DNA from: JBNAGF01 sp049801055
GTDB lineage: Bacteria; Pseudomonadota; Alphaproteobacteria; Rhodobacterales; Rhodobacteraceae
Assembly: GCF_049801055.1 (NCBI RefSeq)
Contig: NZ_JBNAGF010000001.1
Location: 310,001-374,000, forward strand
Length of the DNA: 64,000 nucleotides
Direction of reading: 5' to 3'
A model generated the notes under the pieces. That model ran no database searches and was not told the origin of the DNA. It saw only the letters and a list, made by a program, of their open reading frames with translations. Positions 60,001-64,000 of this stretch are shown in pieces. Position numbers and translations under genes: made by a program. Each line of letters starts with the position of its first letter. Positions within the stretch are counted from its first letter, which is position 1.

Positions 60001-60861
60001 ATGCGTGCACCAGCTATCGGCGTTCTGCCCTACGGCATGGATATCGGCCCCGATCTGGCCCTTTGTCCGCTGTCGCGAATCCGGTTCCCGCTAGGGCTAC
60101 CTGACGCGCTTGCGGGCGGTTCTGTCGCCGATTTGGGCTCAGACGACCATCTGGTGCTTTTTCCACGGGTTGCGTCCCATTTGAGAATGCGCAGGGGGAC
60201 ACATGCAAAGATTTCCCTGATGCAGGGGGAGCCATCGGTATTTTTTCGCAAGCACATGTCGATGCTTCACCTGTCTCACCGGCGGTTCTTTCGCGTTCTG
60301 AGTTTCAACGAAGATTTGCTGGCCCGGATCCCGAACGGGATCTTCTTTCCTTACGGAACCACCTGGATCCCGGACTGGCGCGACCTCGACATTGAGAAGG
60401 CGGGAATGTGCTCGCTCGTGGCGTCAGCCAAACGGGATAGCACAGGTCACAAGCTGCGGCATGAGATCGTGCAATGGGCGCAGAACAACAATCAAGACGT
60501 CAAAGTTCTGGGACGGGGATATGCCCCGTTCGAAGACAAGGCGGACGGGCTTGCCCCCTACCGCTATTCCGTAGTGATCGAAAATGTCCGGGAGCCGAAC
60601 TACTTTTCGGAAAAGCTCTTGGATACCGTGTTTTGTGGGGCTGTGCCGATTTATTGGGGATGTCCCAACCTTGATCGTTTCTGCGATCCGACCGGCATCA
60701 TTCAGTGCAATTCGGCAGAAGAAATCCGCAATGCCGTCAGTTCGATGTCCCAGACCGATTTTTCCGAACGGGGCTCGGATCTGATGCGTTTGCAGCAGGA
60801 GTTGGGCAAGTTTGCTGATTTGCCTTTGCGCGCCGCGACGGCCATTCGTGACAGCCTTTAG
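60001..60861 (+). CDS. Glycosyltransferase family 10 (fucosyltransferase-like)
   Basis: A 286-residue protein whose C-terminal half carries the GT10 donor-binding signature: YRYSVVIENVREPNYFSEKLLD followed by GAVPIYWGCPNLDRF (about 196-235). GT10 enzymes such as alpha-1,3-fucosyltransferases use GDP-fucose or related donors. The N-terminal acceptor domain is divergent. I use the ATG at 60001, five bases after GGAGG; an ATG just upstream is equivalent. It has no sugar-nucleotide or transport neighbours, so its acceptor (perhaps a surface glycan) is unknown. Confidence 0.8.
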   Translation: MRAPAIGVLPYGMDIGPDLALCPLSRIRFPLGLPDALAGGSVADLGSDDHLVLFPRVASHLRMRRGTHAKISLMQGEPSVFFRKHMSMLHLSHRRFFRVLSFNEDLLARIPNGIFFPYGTTWIPDWRDLDIEKAGMCSLVASAKRDSTGHKLRHEIVQWAQNNNQDVKVLGRGYAPFEDKADGLAPYRYSVVIENVREPNYFSEKLLDTVFCGAVPIYWGCPNLDRFCDPTGIIQCNSAEEIRNAVSSMSQTDFSERGSDLMRLQQELGKFADLPLRAATAIRDSL

Positions 60862-60930
60862 CGCAATTCGGTGATCTCAGGTCATAGGGCCAGTCGCTTG
60901 GTACGGGCATCAATCGACTTCCGGATACTC

Positions 60931-60964
60931 AAAACAAGAACCCCGCCGCTGGGCGACGGGGTTC
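60931..60964 (-). terminator. Intrinsic terminator of the sulfate-activation gene
   Basis: GAACCCCG (60938-60945) and CGGGGTTC (60957-60964) pair, with an inner CGC/GCG extension. On the minus strand TTGTTTTGAG follows. It starts about 24 bases after the stop of the ATP sulfurylase/APS kinase gene. Confidence 0.85.
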
Positions 60965-60988
60965 GATCTTGATTGGATGGCGGTGGGA

Positions 60989-62704
60989 TTAACCCGCGAT
61001 CAGCCCCATGTTCTCCAGCTTCAGCAGAACCTGATGGGCGCAGTTGTCGACATCGACATTTTCGGTTTCAACCCGCAGTTCCGGGTTCTCCGGGACATCG
61101 TAAGGATCAGAAATTCCAGTGAATTCTTTGATCTTCCCTTCGCGAGCCAGCTTGTAGAGACCTTTGCGGTCGCGACGCTCGCATTCCTCGATAGAGGTGG
61201 CGACATGCACCTCCATGAAGGCTCCGAACGCCTCGATATCCTCGCGCACTGCACGCCGCGTGGTGGCATAAGGCGCGATCGGGGCGCAGATGGCGATGCC
61301 GCCGTTCTTGGTGATCTCACTGGCAACATAACCGATCCGGCGGATGTTGAGATCGCGGTGCTCTTTCGAAAAGCCAAGTTCGCTCGACAGGTTCTTCCGC
61401 ACAATGTCGCCATCGAGCAGGGTCACCGGGCGGCCACCCATCTCCATCAGCTTGACCATAAGCGCGTTTGCAATGGTCGATTTGCCAGAGCCAGAGAAAC
61501 CGGTGAAGAACACGGTAAAGCCCTGCTTGGATCGCGGCGGCGAGGTGCGGCGCAATTCCTTGACCACCTCGGGGAAAGAGAACCATTCCGGAATCTCGAG
61601 CCCTTCACGCAGACGACGGCGCAGTTCGGTTCCCGAGATATTCAGGATGGTGACGTTTTCCTTGTCCTTGATCTCGTCATTGGGTTCGTACTGAGCCCGT
61701 TCCTGCACATAGACCATGTGTTTGAAATCAACCATCTCAAGGCCGATTTCATCCTGATATTTGCGGAACAGATCCTGTGCGTCGTAAGGCCCGTAAAAGT
61801 CCTCACCCTGGCTGTTCTTGCCCGGTCCGGCGTGGTCACGGCCGACGATGAAATGGGTGCAACCGTGGTTTTTGCGGATCAGACCGTGCCAGACGGCTTC
61901 GCGCGGGCCGGCCATGCGCATCGCAAGGTTCAGCAGGCTCATTGTAGTCGTGGCAGCAGGGTATTTGTCCAGCACTGCTTCGTAGCAACGAACGCGGGTG
62001 AAGTGATCGACATCGCCCGGTTTGGTCATGCCAACCACCGGATGAATCAGCAGGTTGGCCTGCGCCTCTTTGGCGGCGCGGAAGGTCAGTTCCTGATGCG
62101 CGCGATGCAGCGGGTTGCGGGTCTGGAAGGCCACAATGCGGCGCCAGCCCAGCTTGCGGAAATAGGCGCGCAGTTCGTTCGGCGTGTCGCGACGGCCGCG
62201 GAAATCATAGTGAATCGGCTGCTGAATGCCAGTGATCGGGCCGCCCAGGTAGATCTTGCCCGCCACGTTGTGGAGGTAATTCACAGCCGGGTGCGCATCG
62301 TCATCCGCGCCAAAGACCTTCTCAGCTTCGTTGGCCTTGTTCGGCTCCCAGCGGTCTGTCACGGTCATGGTGGCGAGGATGACGCCTTCCTGATCGCGCA
62401 GGGCAATGTCCTGACCCAGTTCGATGCCTTCGGCAAATTTCTCATCGACATCCAGTGTGATCGGCATTGGCCAGAGCGTGCCATCTGTCAGCCGCAGGTC
62501 TTCAACGACCGAATTATAATCCGCCTCGCTCAGGAAGCCTTTGAGCGGATTGAAGCCCCCGTTCATCAGCAGTTCCAGATCGCAGATCTGCCGCGGGCTG
62601 AGATCCCACGAGGTCAGGTCTGCGGCTTCGACCTTCAGTTTCTGGGCGGACTCATAGGAGACATACAGCTCCGGGATCGGGGCCAGATTGCTCAGCATCG
62701 TCAT
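60989..62704 (-). CDS. sat: Bifunctional sulfate adenylyltransferase/adenylylsulfate kinase
   Basis: Makes APS from sulfate and ATP, then PAPS from APS. The 571-residue fusion has the ATP sulfurylase domain first, with QTRNPLHRAHQEL (about 194), GRDHAGPG (about 290) and NISGTELRRRL. The APS kinase domain follows from about 390, with P-loop GFSGSGKST, RDLNIRRIGYVASEITKNGG and CAPIAPY. I use the ATG at 62704; the frame extends upstream without family-like sequence. Both active sites look intact. It supplies PAPS for cysteine synthesis or for sulfated products. Confidence 0.94.
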   Translation of the reverse strand: MTMLSNLAPIPELYVSYESAQKLKVEAADLTSWDLSPRQICDLELLMNGGFNPLKGFLSEADYNSVVEDLRLTDGTLWPMPITLDVDEKFAEGIELGQDIALRDQEGVILATMTVTDRWEPNKANEAEKVFGADDDAHPAVNYLHNVAGKIYLGGPITGIQQPIHYDFRGRRDTPNELRAYFRKLGWRRIVAFQTRNPLHRAHQELTFRAAKEAQANLLIHPVVGMTKPGDVDHFTRVRCYEAVLDKYPAATTTMSLLNLAMRMAGPREAVWHGLIRKNHGCTHFIVGRDHAGPGKNSQGEDFYGPYDAQDLFRKYQDEIGLEMVDFKHMVYVQERAQYEPNDEIKDKENVTILNISGTELRRRLREGLEIPEWFSFPEVVKELRRTSPPRSKQGFTVFFTGFSGSGKSTIANALMVKLMEMGGRPVTLLDGDIVRKNLSSELGFSKEHRDLNIRRIGYVASEITKNGGIAICAPIAPYATTRRAVREDIEAFGAFMEVHVATSIEECERRDRKGLYKLAREGKIKEFTGISDPYDVPENPELRVETENVDVDNCAHQVLLKLENMGLIAG

Positions 62705-62925
62705 TTGAAAACTCTCGGATACAAGGTGGTGTCGTGGCCAAAAAGCGGCCGGGTCGCGGGTCGCATAGACCCTGAGCCGGGGAAAAGTCCAGTTCCCGTG
62801 AACGGATTTCGCAGGATTAAGGCAAATTGCCGGGGTGGCGATGCATTTTCGGAACAATTTTCCTGAACTGCAGAGCTATCCCGAACATCTCGTAGCCGAA
62901 TTCCCCGGAAACATTGCTTTGCCGG

Positions 62926-63990
62926 TCAGATTGTTTTGTCCGCCAACGGCGCCATCCCGGGCAGGTTCAATGCCTGATCGACGGCCAGAGCGGGCAGGGG
63001 CCTGTCCACGCCGCGTAATGTCAGAACGGTCAGGTCAAGATTGCGGGTTTCGACGCCCGCGACCTCCAGCAATGGTTGTGACACCAGCAGTTCCACGCCA
63101 AGCGTTTTGGTTTCGGCCTCCAGCCGGCTCGCCGCGTTGACCGTGTCGCCGATGATGGTTCGCGGAGCATGGCCGGCGGCTCCGATCTCGCCGAGAACAA
63201 GATTTCCAAGATGCAGCCCGATGCCGATCCGGACCTCGGGCGCCCCTTCGGCCTTGAGGGTCTGGTTGAAGGTCCTCAGCGCACCTCCGATCCCGATCGC
63301 CGCCTGCATGGCCGCACGGGCTGAGCTTTTCTCGTCAGCGGTTTCGAAGATCGCCAACAACCCATCGCCAAGATACTTGTCGACAACGCCACCGGATCCG
63401 ATAATCGAGGGCACGATGGCGTCAAAGAACCGGTTGAGGAGAAACACGACGTCGTAGGGCAATTGCCCTGTTGTGCGCGCGGTGAACCCACGCATGTCCA
63501 GAAACAGGACGGCAAGACGGCGTTCCTGCCCCTGACTGGCATGCGCCCGGCTGCGGCCGCCTTCGGGACGGAAGATCCGGAAAACGGTCATCGGCGAATT
63601 TGGTCGGATCTGGCAGGCAAGCCGCGCATTGGGCGGCGCCTTGGCCGCTTCGAGACTGCGTTGTTCGATCTTGTCAGGCGGGTGCAGCAACTCGGCACCT
63701 TGTTCGACAATCACTCGGCAAGTCGTGCAGCGCCCCTTACCACCGCATAATGCGGTATGTGGCACCCCGTTGGTGCGGGAAATGTCCAGTAGAGTCATTC
63801 CCTGTTCCGAAGTGACCTCGGGGCCATCAATGTATCGGATCCGCACAGAGCGCCGCCGCCTAAGCAGTTTGCGTCCGAAGTAAGCAGCCGCGACGAGACC
63901 CAACAGCGAAAGGAACGTGACCAGTGCCAGCGTTCGGGTCTCAAAAAGCGCAGAAATAGTGTCGCCCGACGGCCAGTTGTAGATCTCCAT
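62926..63990 (-). CDS. Membrane-anchored 2Fe-2S ferredoxin/class III adenylate cyclase fusion (possibly cut at window edge)
   Basis: 354 residues within the window. A membrane helix (about 21-40, LALVTFLSLLGLVAAAYFG) is followed by a ferredoxin domain (about 48-135) with LCGGKGRCTTC (CX5CX2C) and a fourth Cys in RLACQ, then a class III cyclase domain (about 155-345). In the latter VLFLDMRGFTA holds the first metal Asp, KYLGDGLLAIF the second, and TIIGDTVNAASRLEA the base/transition-state region. No stop occurs between the ATG and the window edge, so the true protein may extend upstream. It probably makes cAMP in response to a redox signal; that is inference. Confidence 0.82.
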   Translation of the reverse strand: MEIYNWPSGDTISALFETRTLALVTFLSLLGLVAAAYFGRKLLRRRRSVRIRYIDGPEVTSEQGMTLLDISRTNGVPHTALCGGKGRCTTCRVIVEQGAELLHPPDKIEQRSLEAAKAPPNARLACQIRPNSPMTVFRIFRPEGGRSRAHASQGQERRLAVLFLDMRGFTARTTGQLPYDVVFLLNRFFDAIVPSIIGSGGVVDKYLGDGLLAIFETADEKSSARAAMQAAIGIGGALRTFNQTLKAEGAPEVRIGIGLHLGNLVLGEIGAAGHAPRTIIGDTVNAASRLEAETKTLGVELLVSQPLLEVAGVETRNLDLTVLTLRGVDRPLPALAVDQALNLPGMAPLADKTI

Positions 63991-64000
63991 GTAAGCCGCC

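Noticed and set aside
60977..62866. Open frame of about 630 codons opposite the sulfate-activation gene
   Set aside because: The minus-strand product has two intact enzyme domains; the opposite frame shows none.

Overview
The window is an ordinary-looking but gene-dense piece of an alphaproteobacterial chromosome, most likely Rhodobacteraceae of the Roseobacter group (Ruegeria-like). This rests on several points: a short-form hisG preceded by hisS and hisZ, a split F1 operon atpHAGDC without F0 genes, a class II (B12-dependent) ribonucleotide reductase, a Hint-domain protein of roseobacter type, a fused ATP sulfurylase/APS kinase, DUF1150, DUF2125 and DUF1489 proteins, an alphaproteobacterial-type S4, and GC-rich codon use. 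I saw no tRNA, rRNA, CRISPR array, insertion sequence, prophage or attachment site. No gene is clearly broken. The left edge cuts an unidentified gene and the right edge may cut a cyclase gene.

Layout: 1-3561 hisS-hisZ-hisG, coupled by overlapping stop/start codons. 3574-4556 a cupin and a DUF1489 protein. 4698-6980 nrdJ. 7095-13386 looks like an accessory catabolic block: an FAD amine/amino-acid oxidase, a DapA-like lyase, a molybdenum hydroxylase large subunit without its partner subunits, an aspartate dehydrogenase-like enzyme and a LysR regulator. 13595-15467 a Hint protein and rpsD with its own promoter, structured leader and terminator. 15639-17959 a small hypothetical protein and a divergent Lrp regulator/class V aminotransferase pair. 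18053-20921 hisC-tyrC-extensin. 20968-28987 is rich in envelope functions (DUF2125, a MotA-like/OmpA-like pair with a very long coiled coil, an M23 peptidase) and ends in clpA. 29154-30762 gloB and a methyltransferase. 31106-35962 the F1-ATPase operon, followed by an H-type lectin. 36600-47694 mostly housekeeping metabolism: CpdB-like nucleotidase, prs, ribF-ycgN-threonine aldolase, MaoC, HAD, a cysteine synthase-like enzyme and family II pyrophosphatase.

47836-54161 is a stress block: a DUF2161 nuclease-like protein, groESL under a sigma70-like promoter with a CIRCE operator, and divergent oxyR-katG. 54292-57090 holds a DMT transporter, a secreted hydrolase and an isolated phnM. 57131-58682 is purEK. 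58876-60861 holds DUF465, hsp20 behind a heat-shock-like promoter, DUF1150 and a GT10 glycosyltransferase. 60989-63990 holds the bifunctional PAPS-forming enzyme and a membrane-anchored ferredoxin-cyclase fusion.

I did not find a clear new defence or mobile system. The best candidates for undescribed biology are the stator-like MotA/OmpA pair, the molybdenum-hydroxylase catabolic cluster, the 2Fe-2S/cyclase fusion, and the palindrome and hairpins around the rpsD promoter and leader.
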